Assembly (NCBI GenBank): GCA_019787685.1
Contig: JAHNUO010000022.1
Span: 372,001-436,000 of the forward strand
Direction: 5' to 3'
DNA from: Chiua virens
Taxonomy: Eukaryota; Basidiomycota; Agaricomycetes; Boletales; Boletaceae
DNA: 64,000 nucleotides
Shown here: positions 46,440 through 58,728 of the stretch, piece by piece
Numbering within the stretch: the first letter of the stretch is position 1
Layout: each line of letters opens with the position of its first letter
Program-made: the position numbers and the translations under genes
Notes under the pieces: generated by a model
Database searches by the model: none
Seen by the model: the letters and a program-made list of their open reading frames with translations, nothing else
What the model was told of the DNA's origin: nothing

Positions 46440-47054
46440 TGTAGGGAATAGGTATTTCCTGTGCTCACATAGCACGTTTCCACACCCTGTCGTCACCCGA
46501 TCCCGATCCTGATCTGTCTGCATGTGCAAACTCATCCAGATTGCTGTATCCGTGCCCATTTTGCCTCGGACTCTTTTATTTTATTTTTGATGCTCCTTAT
46601 TCATACTTAGCATTGGCTAGACCATGTCATGCAGCCCTTGCAGGGATGTTCGGGTGCCTCTCGAACTTTATACCATATGAAAACCTTCTTTTTATTATTG
46701 TCCTTACTTAGGACGAGTCTGAGGGTATTCCCAAGGACTATAAATTCACTGTATTGACAAAAATACAGTAGCTTTTTGCCTGTGTGCATCTGTCTCACAT
46801 CGTTTTCGGTTGACGTTCGCTTTCTCTCACTCTCCTCGTATTTTCTCGATCCGGATCGGACTGCCGTGTCCGCCTTTCCATCCGTTTTAATCCGGATTTG
46901 CCCTGGATTCATCTCGGACTACTCAAAAACCATTATTCATTGTTCACCAACTCAGTGTTGTCCCTGGGTCGAACGGAATCGCATTCCTTCACCCTCTTTC
47001 TATTTCTTTCAATCCCCCTGAGTATTGCACTACAGCCGGGATATATTACCTTCA
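46440..47054 (+). mobile_element. solo LTR, copy 2 (615 bp)
   Basis: Same length and almost the same sequence as copy 1, opposite orientation. Starts TGTAGGG, ends ACCTTCA. Flanks are GCAA (left) and GCGA (right): a 4-bp duplication with one CpG changed to CpA. It lies about 80 bp upstream of the WD40 start, so it could affect that promoter. Confidence 0.8.
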
Positions 47055-48530
47055 GCGATAATAGGAAATACCATACTGAGCTTTAGTGAGGTAACTGAGG
47101 AGCATATCCAAGTACGCATAATGAAGGGAGCAAAACAATAGTGGTTCCATGGGGGTATCGAAGGGCATAAGGTTACTAACTTAGGGCACAAATAACAAAC
47201 ATGACTTTTGTTTTCTTGGGGGTAACTAAATGTGATGTAGGTAAGGTATAGTGGCTATGGTATGGGGTGATCTTAGGGTATGTAACTATTAGTGCGACTA
47301 ATGAGTATTAATGGGTGAGCATGGGGAAGTGAAGGAAACCGATGGACTGATACTCTGCTCATACTAAATAGTGATGGCTGATTTCAAACTCCGCTGTAAT
47401 ATACATACCTTGTCTAATCCATTGGGAGTGCGACTGCACCAAGACGTGAGTCCAGCAACAAACAGATTGTGTGGTGCCGGTGATCTGGGTAAGAGTTTGT
47501 GTGAGCTAGGTACATGAGCCACGAGAAATGTATGCACGTACAAGGGTACAAGGGTTTGCCTAGAACAAGAATAGACGATTTGGGACTACGTGGGGACGCG
47601 ACAGTTGTGAAGGTATGCTGAGGGACTACCCAGCTCTGCTCTGCTTTATAAAGGTATCTTTATAAAAGGTCAAAGGAAGGGGGTTGTCAATAACAATCCA
47701 GTATGCCCAAAGTAACGACGTCTCACTGGTCTTATCATTGTCATTTTTCTCCTCTGATATGCCAGTCCATCTTCCCCCCCAAACGGACGGTAACTCCGCC
47801 ACCCCTCACGCAGCACAAGACGTTTCCTCGTATTTCAGGTAACTGACCTGCCGCTGAGTCACAGCAAGATGAACTGGTGCCAGTGGGGAATCCTAGCCCA
47901 CAGGTCAAGACTCTGATACTTAAACTGCGGGGAGAGGTTTCTAGAATCAATTGAGGTGGCTATAATCTACAAGAAAAATTGGGATGGCTAGTGACTGAAT
48001 ATGAGGAAATTCGTGTAACTCACCTTGCTTCCCTTCCTGCCAATTGCTCACTATATCATCGCAGACATTTGTAATCCAGCTAGCCCGAGATCACCTTGTT
48101 GTAACGAAGCCATGGAGTAAACAGAAACAAGCAGGCCTGAAGGTGGTGTTTGCTAAAGTGGGTTCGAACCCTCCCCAGAAAGATCAGTTACTTAGTGATA
48201 ACTCGATAGGCGAAGGAACGGTACCCACAATTGAACGACTATGATGGTGATTGGGTTGTGTCTGACTTTCTGAGGTTGCTCCTGAAAAACACTGCCATGC
48301 GAGCAGCATAGTCCACTTGAGTCGTTGTATGACATGGAATATATATATATATATTGTATCAATCTTACTTATCTCGGCTCAGGTTGCAAACAGACAGGTG
48401 AACAATGATCGCACCATACATCATACATGACAACTATTATACAAGGTCCCTCTATTCTCCTGGCATTTGGCCTCCTTCCATTCTCCTGGCATACAGCCCT
48501 TTCCACTCTCTATGCCCCAAACAGGGTGGA
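47055..48530. other. intergenic within the transposon
   Basis: No gene recognised. Holds one copy of the AAATAGTGATGG...TTTCAAACT motif at about 47,366-47,396, and an (AT)n tract at about 48,339-48,355. Confidence 0.45.
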
Positions 48531-49514
48531 TTAGTTAGCGTAACAGCTAAGTAAGCAAAAAGGAGTGAACTGACCAACTGAGGGATCCTTGGGTATGACC
48601 AAGGAAAGCAGGTAACCGCTTCCCAAGATAAGTGCCCCAGAAGAGCACTGAACGATTGCTTTGGTCATGCAGCACACAGCGGCATACACAGTACTTTTAC
48701 TTTTGGGAATCGTCTCCATGATGACATCATGCTGATTTTGTCAACACCACCGTCAGATCTGATTTGCTTTGACAACAATAGTAATCGTCTTACCGTCCCG
48801 AGATCCCTTAAGCCTGGGTCACCTAAGTGTATTGTATTGGTGTCATCTACCTGGATCTTGGTTGAGAGCAACAAATCCTCTGCAATAGTAATGACCTTAC
48901 CATTTCGGAGTGATCGCCAGTAACATCCATCATCACTTCGTCAGGGGACAAAGCCCTCTCATTTGCTTGGATACCAACCTGAGCTAGTGTCTTCACAACA
49001 GCTCTCTTGATCACCAGATTCATGACAGCCTCGGCCTCATCGCACAGGGCATCTTCAAGGAGGCCACACGCATGCTCTAACATTTCTCTTGCACATATTG
49101 CTCTGCGGATCATGCTCCAAAGGGAGCCATTGGAACGAAAGGCAGGAACCTCCTGTGACAAGCTAAGCATGATGCAGCACACCGAAAACAACCACTTACT
49201 CTGATAGGGGCGGGAGAACCCAGATCATTGTTGAGAGACCTATGGTCCAGAATAGGAAGCCTGACCTGGAAGCCCATACCAGCTGGAGGGGTAATGGGCT
49301 CAAGAGCCAGCACCGGGGAGAGATTCGTGGCTACCTGACAAATGGGGGTAACAGGAGGACCTCTGGACAGTGGCCACAATTGCGCCATGGTCAGTTGGAA
49401 GGGAGAATTGAGGGTTGGTGTAGGGGAGGGTACGGTTATATGCGAGTGGGGGTAGCGACAGTAAGGATTATAATGAGGTGGGTAGAACTCACTGGAATCA
49501 AAGTCCAACTTCAT
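48531..49514 (-). CDS. predicted transposon-encoded protein, unknown
   Basis: From ATG 49514 (MKLDFDSSEFYPPHYNPYCR) a Pro-rich first exon ends at SPAPIR with a GTAAGT donor near 49,200. The second exon is helical: EVPAFRSNGSLWSMIRRAIC with LEHACGLLEDALCDEAEAVM and NLVIKRAVVKTLAQVGIQAN. Further minus-strand frames (TNTIHLGDPGLRDLG, STVYAAVCCMTKAIVQCSSG) may be later exons. I do not recognise a domain. Position between transposase and F-box genes and similar base composition suggest it belongs to the element. Confidence 0.4.
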
Positions 49515-49997
49515 GGTGATGCACCTCGGGCCTCTGCAGGCATTAGAGTTTATGAGGAGTTCAAGAAGAATTAAGATGCAACACACCTCTTTAGTCCCAG
49601 GTGTCTAGATGGTGATCACGACCGGATCAACTTTGGTGAACAATTGAGAGCACCAAACCGTTGGAGTTTCTGTTGTGATCAACTTTTGATATACGTCCAA
49701 AGCAGCAGGATCCAAAATTCAGGCATGGGGCACCACCTATAGCTCACAGTTTGTAAGATTCAAAAACAATTAGAAAATATACATACGGAGGACGATCTAT
49801 GTGATTTTGAGGGGCATAGATTAAGATCCGAAATTAAATGCACATCATTGGCTTACTTGCCGTGCCTTACATTTTTGGTAACTTGTATTTTGTAGTGCTA
49901 CCGCAGGGTGGAATCAAGTTTGTGCTACTATTGCGTACTACAGGTGGATACTAGTGAGTGGTCGGAAGAGAAGCAAGTGTGGCCAAGACAGGGATTA

Positions 49998-50066
49998 AAT
50001 AGTGACCACCAATTTCAAACCCAGCATAGGGGAGAAATGCTGGGTTTCAAATTGGCCATCACTACT
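49998..50066. repeat. 69-bp palindrome
   Basis: Left arm AAATAGTGACCACCAATTTC then AAACCCAGCAT; right arm is its near-perfect complement, with a loop of about 7 nt. The arm sequence recurs singly at about 47,366-47,396 and 56,530-56,566. Confidence 0.75.
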
Positions 50067-50639
50067 TAAGATGGATTTTTTCGTACGACTTTCTTTCTTG
50101 CCCACACCTATACCACTCGCCTATACCACTCATTACTACAGTCACAAGTGTTGTAGTAGATTGTAATGTACTAACCTCACATGTAACGTAATACATTGGT
50201 CTCTGATCCTCTCTGATCCTCCAAGGGCATAAGTGAAAACAAAAACCTGAGATGAGATGAGACAAGAATGAGCTGATACAAAGTACTGCTGCTCCGTATG
50301 TCCCTCCTCTGTTATTGTTTTGGGTAGTCCTGACAATACATTTAGCTCAATAATCAACAATCTCTGCATCAGAGTATGATGCTCCAGAGCCCTGGGTGTC
50401 ACATGCCCTCCATTACTATGATGCACTTAGGTTCGACAATCCAAAGATTGCTACCAATCGTTGTTATTGTGTGGGGCCCTCAGCATGCACTTGGTCTGAC
50501 CACTTTATTGTAAGTCCTCAATATGCCCTGTGTTCAGTTGGCATATTTATTCATTGCGTCTTCACTGTGTCTTAGGACAATTTCCGTTCTACAGGCATTC
50601 AAGATCACTCACCCTTGTCTTATCATTATTATCTCAATC

Positions 50640-52912
50640 ATGGGAAACTCAGTCAGTCGACCCATTTGCCTCCTCAGACTTCTGGAAGTAAGTGATTCTG
50701 GTTGTACACAACTCTGTACTGAAGTGTCTGCACAGGTATTGACTTATCTGGGATTGCTGGGCTTTCGATCTCTCCTTAGTACTGTAAGCCATTGATTGTA
50801 TTGCAGCATTAAAAAATACTAAACACTCGGTAGCTATCCTATCCGGGCACTTTGTCCACCCCCAAGTCTGAGAGCAAGGGGGCAGCCGATGAAGCAGAGT
50901 GCAAGCACAAGCAGGATGAGGAATCTGAATATCCTCAGCCGCCCAAACGTCTTCGCCTCGGCAGTTTACATTTACATACACCCAATCCGCAGAAAAAGGA
51001 GAGGACTGATGAGACTGGGCTTAAGTGGAAGTGGGATGACGAACATGGAGAAGATCTGCTATCCAAGCGTCTTCGCTTCACTAATCCCCCTCGTGCCCCA
51101 ACTTCACTTGACCTCACTACCCCTCCTCGCACCCTCATTATCCTCCCTTGCACCCTATCCGCACTCGACTTCACTACCCTTCCTCATGCCCCATCCATAC
51201 TTGACCTCACTACCCCTCCTCGCACCCCATTCCCACTTGACCTCACTACCCCCCCTCGTGCCCTTATTACCCTTCCTTGTGCCCCATCTGTACTCGACCT
51301 CACTACCCCTCCTCACACCCCATCCCCACTCGACCTCACTACCCCTTGTGCCCCATCCGTACTCGACCTTGCTGCCCCATCCCAAGTGCCATCTGCACCT
51401 GATGTCGCTTTCTCTGGGCTTAAGCGGAGGGCGGGTGACCAACTCACAGCTGTCTCATCCAAGCATCTTTGCCATGCTCCATCGTTAGGGAGCCCCTCTG
51501 CTGGTACAAATCGAGTCCTTGAGTCCAACCGCCCATTGTTTGGTCACCTGTCGTGTTCCCCCACCGCCTCCTTCAAGTCATCCTCTTCAACGTCAATACT
51601 TGTGCTCCCAACTGAACTCTTCCATCAGATCTTCTCATTTTTCAGTGGCAGAGACCTGCGTATTTGCTTGCAGGTCTCTGTCTTCTTTAGAGAAATCGCC
51701 GGCCCGCTCTTCCTTAATACAGTACAGTTCAAACCAGGTCAATTGCCCTACTGGCTTTCACTGGACATGACGCAGTATCTGGGGCTTCTAATTTGGAGGT
51801 GTTTGGACACTTTTGTGGCACCAAAAGATCTTTTCTGTAGTATTACCGAAGATTCTCACCTCCATGCACTCAACATCTTTTTGCAGACCCCCTGTACAGT
51901 AGGTAAAGTTTCCATCTTTCTTGTTTGCGGTGGTGATTCACTCTCGATGGCCGCGCTTGCGACCACTTTGTGGAATACTGGATTGGCATGCTGTCGTCAG
52001 GTCTTCCTCTCACATATGGCACCCACCCCCTCTCATCCCCCACACATCAGATTTCCAAAGATCACAAGCGCTCCACATAAACATCTTGATGTATTCTCTA
52101 TCAATACCCACCTCGCTTTCTGCCCTAAATTGATGCCTTTCATGATGACCGTACTTCTCCACTCCCCCCTCAAGGTTTTGTCCATCCAAAATGCGGGGTT
52201 TAGCAGCGTGAGGTGGGGCAAGTTTTTGTCCTCCTTAACCTTTCCCTTCCTTGAGGATCTCTGCCTGGATGCCCGTTGCCCTCTCAAGGTGTTACTTACA
52301 TTCCTTGAGCATCACCCCTCCATCAATACCCTCAATATTTCCACCCAAGAGGGCACCAAGGGCACATTTGTGCATTATCCACTCGTTGACCTTCTATTGC
52401 TGCGTCATCTCAGTGGACCTGTGGAGTATGTCCATGTGCTCGCAAAGCACCTTTGTCTCCCCCTCACTGTTAGAACTCTCGCAGTCACCCTCGCAGAACC
52501 TCATTCCACACGACCTCTCATTTCTACATTGCTGGATTGTACCCAATACTTTCCCAAGCTTTCTTCTGTTGAAATCACTCTTTTGTTGTCCGAAGACATG
52601 GAAATGGTAGAGTGTACCCGATTTCCTTCTTGTGAAAGGTGCATCTGCAACGCTAATAAAATTGAAGTCGAATGTCATGTGGGTGTTCTGGCAGGCTTGC
52701 ATGTCAATCCTGTGGTGAGTCATTATCAGTGTCTTTTTCGTCGGGCTAATATGCCCCAGCCCCATTGTGGATCATGGCTTCGAGCTTTCCCAAAGTTACA
52801 AACCGTCAACCTCATCCCAGATGTTTTTGATGATGCTGAACTGCTCCATGCTCAATTCATGAGCTTCGCTCCTTGCCAGGAGGGAATCTGCTTTGAGGTG
52901 TCACCTTTTTAG
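50640..52912 (+). CDS. F-box protein with N-terminal Thr/Pro repeat region
   Basis: Substrate adaptor for an SCF-type E3 ubiquitin ligase, by family. Start chosen at ATG 50640: MGNSVSRPICLLRLLE, then two introns (50688-50735, 50784-50833) joining VLTYLGLLGFRSLLST and the large exon from 50834. This avoids a TTG start and keeps phase; total about 724 residues. Residues about 90-200 are degenerate repeats of LDLTTPPRTP-type units (DNA 51,090-51,380). The F-box is SILVLPTELFHQIFSFFSGR then DLRICLQVSVFFREIAGPLF, near residue 280. The C-terminal half is leucine-rich (CPLKVLLTFLEHHPSINTLN) and resembles the fungal F-box/LRR-like pattern. The frame is fully open over 2 kb, in contrast to the transposase, which suggests constraint or recent acquisition. 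Confidence 0.75.
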
Positions 52913-53378
52913 TTGTTTATAACTACCTTGTACAATTGCCCATTGTTCTCTTACTGTTCTCTTAGATACTTATATCCTGTATGCACTGTGGACTCCATCG
53001 GAGGACATACGGAACCACCACTTATGCTTTCCACACTCATGATTTATTCATTACCTAATCCACTTCTATTGTGCTAAATCACGCTTTTCCTGGAAATTAA
53101 GCCCATTGTGTGTGTTTCATTTCCACACGGTTTACTAAATTGGGTAACCACAGTCCACCTTCTCAATTCAACTGTCACTACAAAATGTGCATGAAGCCTG
53201 GACACATTTCTCTTTCCCTCTCCCTCACTCCTATCATAGTAGACCTACCTACAACCCAGATCCACCATTATTGTAGAAGACACATGTCGTATCTGCTACT
53301 TCATGAATTAACATTAACAGTGAAGTTAATACAGATCCACTGCTGATTTGTTCAGGATGTCGTCGTTGCCGAGCCACA
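52913..53378. other. intergenic, F-box / KOW genes
   Basis: No gene recognised; 5' exons of the KOW gene may start near the right end. Confidence 0.35.
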
Positions 53379-56300
53379 GTGCCACCACCAGTGAGCATTG
53401 TCACTTTTTCCTGTGATGATTCTGATTCACAAACATACTTTTCAGGCATTGATTCCCTTGTTCACCATCTCAATGTATGGCGAACCATCATGGATTACGC
53501 GATAGACAAGATCAATTTCGTCCAACTGGATGAAGCACTCAGCAAAATCAGCGATTGTGCTGTCCAACACTGGCAACTGTTGCTTGACTATCTTTTGGAA
53601 AAAGAAGATCAAGCAGTGGCTATTAATGCAGTAGAGAAAGAGATGATGGTCCTAGGTATTTCCTTCATGGACAGCAATACAGCTTCTCGTGAGTATTACA
53701 TCCCTTCAAATGACCCTTCTAATTACAGCCTTACATTAGGTCTCGCCAGTGGTTCCAAGCACCGATGGTCAGAAGCCACCTCACTGCGAAAACATTGTAA
53801 GGTTCGTGTATAGCCTTGGCCTACCTGACAAGTCTGACTAGTATTCTAGGCATCAGCTTTGTCAGCCCGATGATATCTTGATCTGGAAGCTCAAGTTAGC
53901 GACAACGATGATGACGACAAAGGTGAGGGGAAGTGTGGTACATTGCCCATCTCTAATTCAATTTCAATTTCTAATTCTTTGTAAAGATGATTTTGTTGTT
54001 CCAGACAACACCAACATACTTTCAAGTCAGCCTGCTGCAAATTCACACATTTACACCCCCTCTTCAGCTATGTGCCTGTCAAGGTATGGCGATGCGATTG
54101 AAGCCCTTGCACAGCAATATGGAGGTGATTGTGAAGGTGAAGTGGGCGAAGCAGATGGTGATGAAGAATGTGAGCTCTTGGACAACAGCGGTATATGGAG
54201 TGTGATCAACGACTGGTTGTACGGCTCCAAGCGCTTCAGCAAGTTAACGTCGATCATGGACTTCCACCAAGGGAAGCTGGGGAGTATCAGTTATTGGGAA
54301 GATTTTGTTTCTCAGCTGGTGTTCGAGAGCGACCTGGATAAACAAGATGCAATGTTCAACACTGTCTCGCTAGAAGAGCATCACCGCAGAAGGTCAAACA
54401 ATGCATCCGATGACCCCTCCTTCCCTCCCTCCCGTTCTCATGTATCAGCAGCACCAGCACCATCACTATCGCCACCATCCTCTCCAATGCAGGAGCATGT
54501 GCTGGTTGTCTCAGAGTTGAGACTATGGTCAGTTCAAGTCATTCCCGGTGTGTAGTAGTATATTCATTCTTCATCACTTCAGGACTAAGCCATAGTCATA
54601 CAGCCTCATCTGCTCACTACATTGCAGAGGCTTGGAGCAGGCATCAGCTGAAGGCTTCCGTCGTGCAGTCCCTCCCTGGTTGTATTCATGTCTGGTCTCT
54701 GGATCAGCAAACCTTTGTCCAAGCCCTTTCACCGTCTCACACAAGCTGTCTCCGAAGTTGGCTTCTTGTGCTGGCCAAGGACCTTGTATCTCCTGAGGAC
54801 CTTTTTGATGTCTTGTATCCCGAGGTTCCCACATGGGGACTCATATCTAAGCACGGGTGGTATTGTGGAGACCTCACGTATATCCTCTCACTCGAAAAGA
54901 GGTCTGGAATGGTTGACGTCTTGGTTGCATTATCTACTAGAGTCCTATGTTCCGGACCAACTGTTCGCCAACCCTGACAATGCATGTATCGAGGATAGCA
55001 TCGGCTCTGGGCAAATTCATTACCCCCAGATCGGTGACAGCAGCTTTGTTGAATCGGGCATTTGTAATGGTACAGCTGGGGTTGTGATAGGGATCCATGG
55101 GAGGATGGTCCGGCTGTGTTGAATTGACAACAGTCATCATGTCGACATGCCAGCCATGTTGGTGACATTTACACCTCCAGTGGCTGCCCTGAAGTTCACA
55201 TCTGACCACAGTTACAACATCAGGTCAGGAGATGCTGTGGAAGTTATAAGAGGAAGGTTGTTAGGGAAGAAAGGGACAGTCAAAACTGTCGACCTTCAGA
55301 AGAAAACTTTAGAGGTTGCTGGACTGGCCAACTCAGTAAGCCGTTGGCCCTGCATTCATTATCTTGGTGTTAATTTTGAACAGGGTAGTTTTGTCATACT
55401 GATCATGTTTGTCGGTCATGATGGATTGGTATCAGATCACGATCAAGCTCACCACCACCAGGGAAAGGAAGTTTTGATTATCTGTGGCAAGTATAAGGGT
55501 TGGCAGGGTATGCTCTGAAGCATATCCGAACACACTTGTGAGGTTGCACCAGGCAATGCCCCTCCTTTCGTCATCCAAAAAAACAATGTTATCGTTAGGT
55601 AAGACCAAATTATGCTTGATATTTTGATTATTCTCAGAGTTACACCATTTCTAGAGGTGCTGCAGCTACCCTAGGGGGTAAAAAGTTGTCTGTCACTCAA
55701 GTTCTGGAAGTCCTTGGAGCATTCCAGCGGGGTGTGCAAGAGGACACGAAAGGAAAAACCAGAGCAAAGACCCCTCCCCCATCACCTCCAACCACTCTGG
55801 CCTCACCAGGTTCTAGCCCTTGGGTTGTAGACGCTCTCGATGTAGTTGGCAGTGCAGCCCCTGCCTTAATGAGTGCACATTCTCCCCTCTGCCCCCTTTT
55901 AACCTTTACTAACTGACTCTCAGAGCTTGATTTTATATTACACCCGATCGTCAAAGAAAACCTCAAGTTCTACCATGCAATCTTCAAGATTACTGGTTGG
56001 AAGGGTAGTTACAAGGGTCGCCGAGTCATGACTGACATTCCCGACCTGCTACAATCAGCTTCAGGAGACCCAGTCCCTCACTCACATCTTGCTGTCAATT
56101 TCACTTCTCATTCCAAGGGCGCTGCCTTACTGCATGAAAATATTCATGAACACTACTTGGAACCCCATGCTCCTTGCGAGAAAAATATGCTTTGTATGGT
56201 CACCAAGGAAGGAGATGGGGCAGAAAGTGAACTGGTTGGGAGAGTGTTGTGGGTCATCTCCTCGTCAATCAAGAATCAACGTGTCAAAGTATGTTGCCTT

Positions 56301-56403
56301 GATGGTGAAATCCCGAAAGAAAAGGAGCTGCCCTGGGATAGGGTGATTCATGTTGATGAACCTACTAGTACCTGGAGTTCAAGTTGTCTGCGTAGATCCT
56401 AGT
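53379..56403 (+). CDS. KOW-domain (Spt5-like) protein of transposon type
   Basis: Multi-exon. N-terminal exons give helical acidic sequence (DYAIDKINFVQLDEALSKIS; GDCEGEVGEADGDEECELLD). The middle shows VLAKDLVSPEDLFDVLYPEV and WYCGDLTYILSLEKRSGMVD. KOW-type beta motifs follow: SYNIRSGDAVEVIRGRLLGK with KGTVKTVDLQKKTLEV, then GKEVLIICGKYKGWQGML. The C-terminal part has HPIVKENLKFYHAIFKITGW and KGSYKGRRVM. KOW motifs occur in NusG/Spt5 and ribosomal proteins and bind RNA or RNA polymerase. Agaricomycete genomes hold many Spt5-like proteins of this layout near transposons, to my recollection. Start and several junctions are uncertain; I could not rule out disabling changes, so this may be a decayed gene. 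Confidence 0.55.
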
Positions 56404-58105
56404 GTCATCTCTTGTCGTCTCTTTTCGTACATTAAATTGTTTAAAACACGATCAAAGTTCACACAAAAAATATTGAAGTTTAGATACACTATGGTAAAGT
56501 GTGCTACACAGGGGTAACTCAGCACGTGAGAGTTGCTGAGTTTGAAATCGGCCGTCACTATTTACTTTGGATTTTTCACACAACTTCTCTTTTCTCCCAC
56601 TCCATGCTAATTAGTTATATCCCTTCAATGCAGGACAAATGATATGATATGATCAAGTAAGGGGAGCGATTATCCCCGTACCTGGTATGTTACATGCGCC
56701 CGTCTCCCGTTATTATTGTTCTTACCTCCCTCAATGGTTACCAATATAATGATGTACCGTCCCAGATACTGGGCGATCGATGAAACAATTGTAGACTGAC
56801 CCGGTACGTTAATATCATTCTTGGTCAACTGCCTATTGTGTTGCCAATAGTAATCAATATGTGTCAACCCTCATATAACTTGGTGCATTATCTTATTCTT
56901 GCATCTCCAAATTCAGAACCAATCCTTCTAGCCATGAAAGTTTCTGATGCACTTGCCACCCTTTCACACTTGGTTCGTCCCCCATTTCCCCTCAATTGCG
57001 TTCATGCCCTCTAATATCTGACAGGCAGGCGATTTTGTGAAATGGAACATCCCGGGACTAGGCAACTCCCCTACCCAGGCAGATGTTGAAGCCCAAGTAG
57101 CCAGCCCACAAAAACTACCCTATGTTGTCTATACCAAGCAGAGCCATCAGGAAATCAGCAACACTCAGGGCCCCAATCCTTCTGTTCCCGATCATCAGAA
57201 GAGTTTTCAAGCCCCACCCTAGTCTGTTTGTGGTCAATCCTATCGTCCTCTGCACCAGGAAGGTTCTGAAAGTCCATCTCTCCCAGAACCCTCAGTCCAA
57301 GGGACACTTCGAGTGTCTCGTGATGGGATGAGGCTCAAGTTCACACACTATCGTGTTCTATCTGTGGTGAGACAATTTTGTTTGTGTCTGGTTTGCATAA
57401 GTTCAACCCCACTAGAGCGAGTCCCAGTCGGAGCCCACCACTGAGTCCATAGCTGAATCACCGTATGCGACCACTGCCTCCTGCCCATCGTCTCCCGGTT
57501 CATTTCCCTGTTTGATTCACACCCTCATACCTAATCCTTGCCTAGGACCCTCATCCAACATGGAGGAGATGGCTATCGAGACCTTGATCACCCCACCATC
57601 CTCAACCTTGGCCGATCCATTCTCAGCCCCAGTCTGTGAACAAGACACTGTGATGACCGCAGTATCCTCAGAACGTGACACTCTGGTGACCACAGTAGTT
57701 GCTCGACTCGATGACGCCGTGCCTTCCTTTCTCATGGACCTCAACCCAGACCCAGTATCGCTTTCTACCCCGATGCCCTTCTGTCCCAACACCCACTCCA
57801 CCTACTCCAGGCCTTCTTTCTGCTGATCCTCCCGCCATTCCTGCTTCCTTAAATCAAATGACGCCTACCGCCCCCACACCTACCACCCCCAATCCAGGTT
57901 CCCTTTCTACTCCACCCACCCTTCCAGATGCGCGTACACTTCATTCCCCTGCCATTCCTACTTCCTTAAACCAAACACCTACCCCCCATCAAAGTTACAC
58001 TGTTCACACTCAACCATATACACCTTCCACTCCCATCCCCCCGCCACACGCTCGCACTCCAGGCCATTGCCTCTCCCTGAGGCTCTAGAAAGCGTCATAC
58101 ATTGC

Positions 58106-58728
58106 TGTAGGGAATAGGTATTCCCTGTGCTTGCATAGCACATTTCCGCACCCCGTTGTCACCCGATCCTGATCCTGATCTGTCTGCTTGTGCGAACTCA
58201 TCCAGATTGCTGTATCTGCGCCCGTTTTGCCTCGGACTCTTTTATTTTATTTTTGATGCTCCTTATTCATACTTAGCATTGGCTAGACCACATCATGCAG
58301 CCCTTGCAGGGATGTTCGGGTGCCTCTCGAACTTTATACTGTACGAAAACCTTCTTTTTATTATTATCCTTACTTAGGACAAGTCTGAGGGTATTCCTGA
58401 GGACTATAAATTCACTGTATTGACAAAATACAGTAGCTTTTGCCCGTGTGCATCTGTCTCACATCATTTTCGGTCGATGTTCATTTTCTCTCGCTCTCCT
58501 CATATTTTATTGATCCAGATCGGACTGCCGTGTCCGCCTTTCTATCTGTTTTAATCTGGATTCACCCTGGATTCATCTCGGACTACTCAAAAACCATTAT
58601 TCATCGTTCACCAACTCAGTGTTGTCCCTGGGTTGAATGGAATCGCATTCCTTCACCCTCTTTCTATTTCTTTCAATCCCCCTGAGTATTGCACTACAGC
58701 CGGGATTTATTACCTTCATCGCGTTGTT
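58106..58728 (+). mobile_element. solo LTR, copy 3 (623 bp), older
   Basis: Same family as copies 1 and 2, with more CpG-to-TpG/CpA changes (GACGTTCG against GATGTTCA). Flanks TTGC (left) and TCGC (right), again a 4-bp CpG-centred duplication with one side changed. It sits just before a probable splice acceptor (GTTGTTACAG), so it may have landed in an intron of the 56.9-61.5 kb gene. Confidence 0.78.

Noticed and set aside
48151..48176. GGGTTCGAACCC resembling a tRNA T-loop
   Set aside because: The following arm does not pair as a T-stem, and no acceptor, D or anticodon stem is found at the right spacing.
50852..50854. TTG start for the F-box frame
   Set aside because: TTG starts are not expected in a fungal nuclear gene; two upstream exons in phase lead to an ATG at 50640.
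58156..58685. Two plus-strand frames (58,156-58,377 and 58,440-58,685) as possible genes
   Set aside because: They lie inside the solo LTR and recur in copies 1 and 2 at the same LTR positions; no retroelement protein domain.
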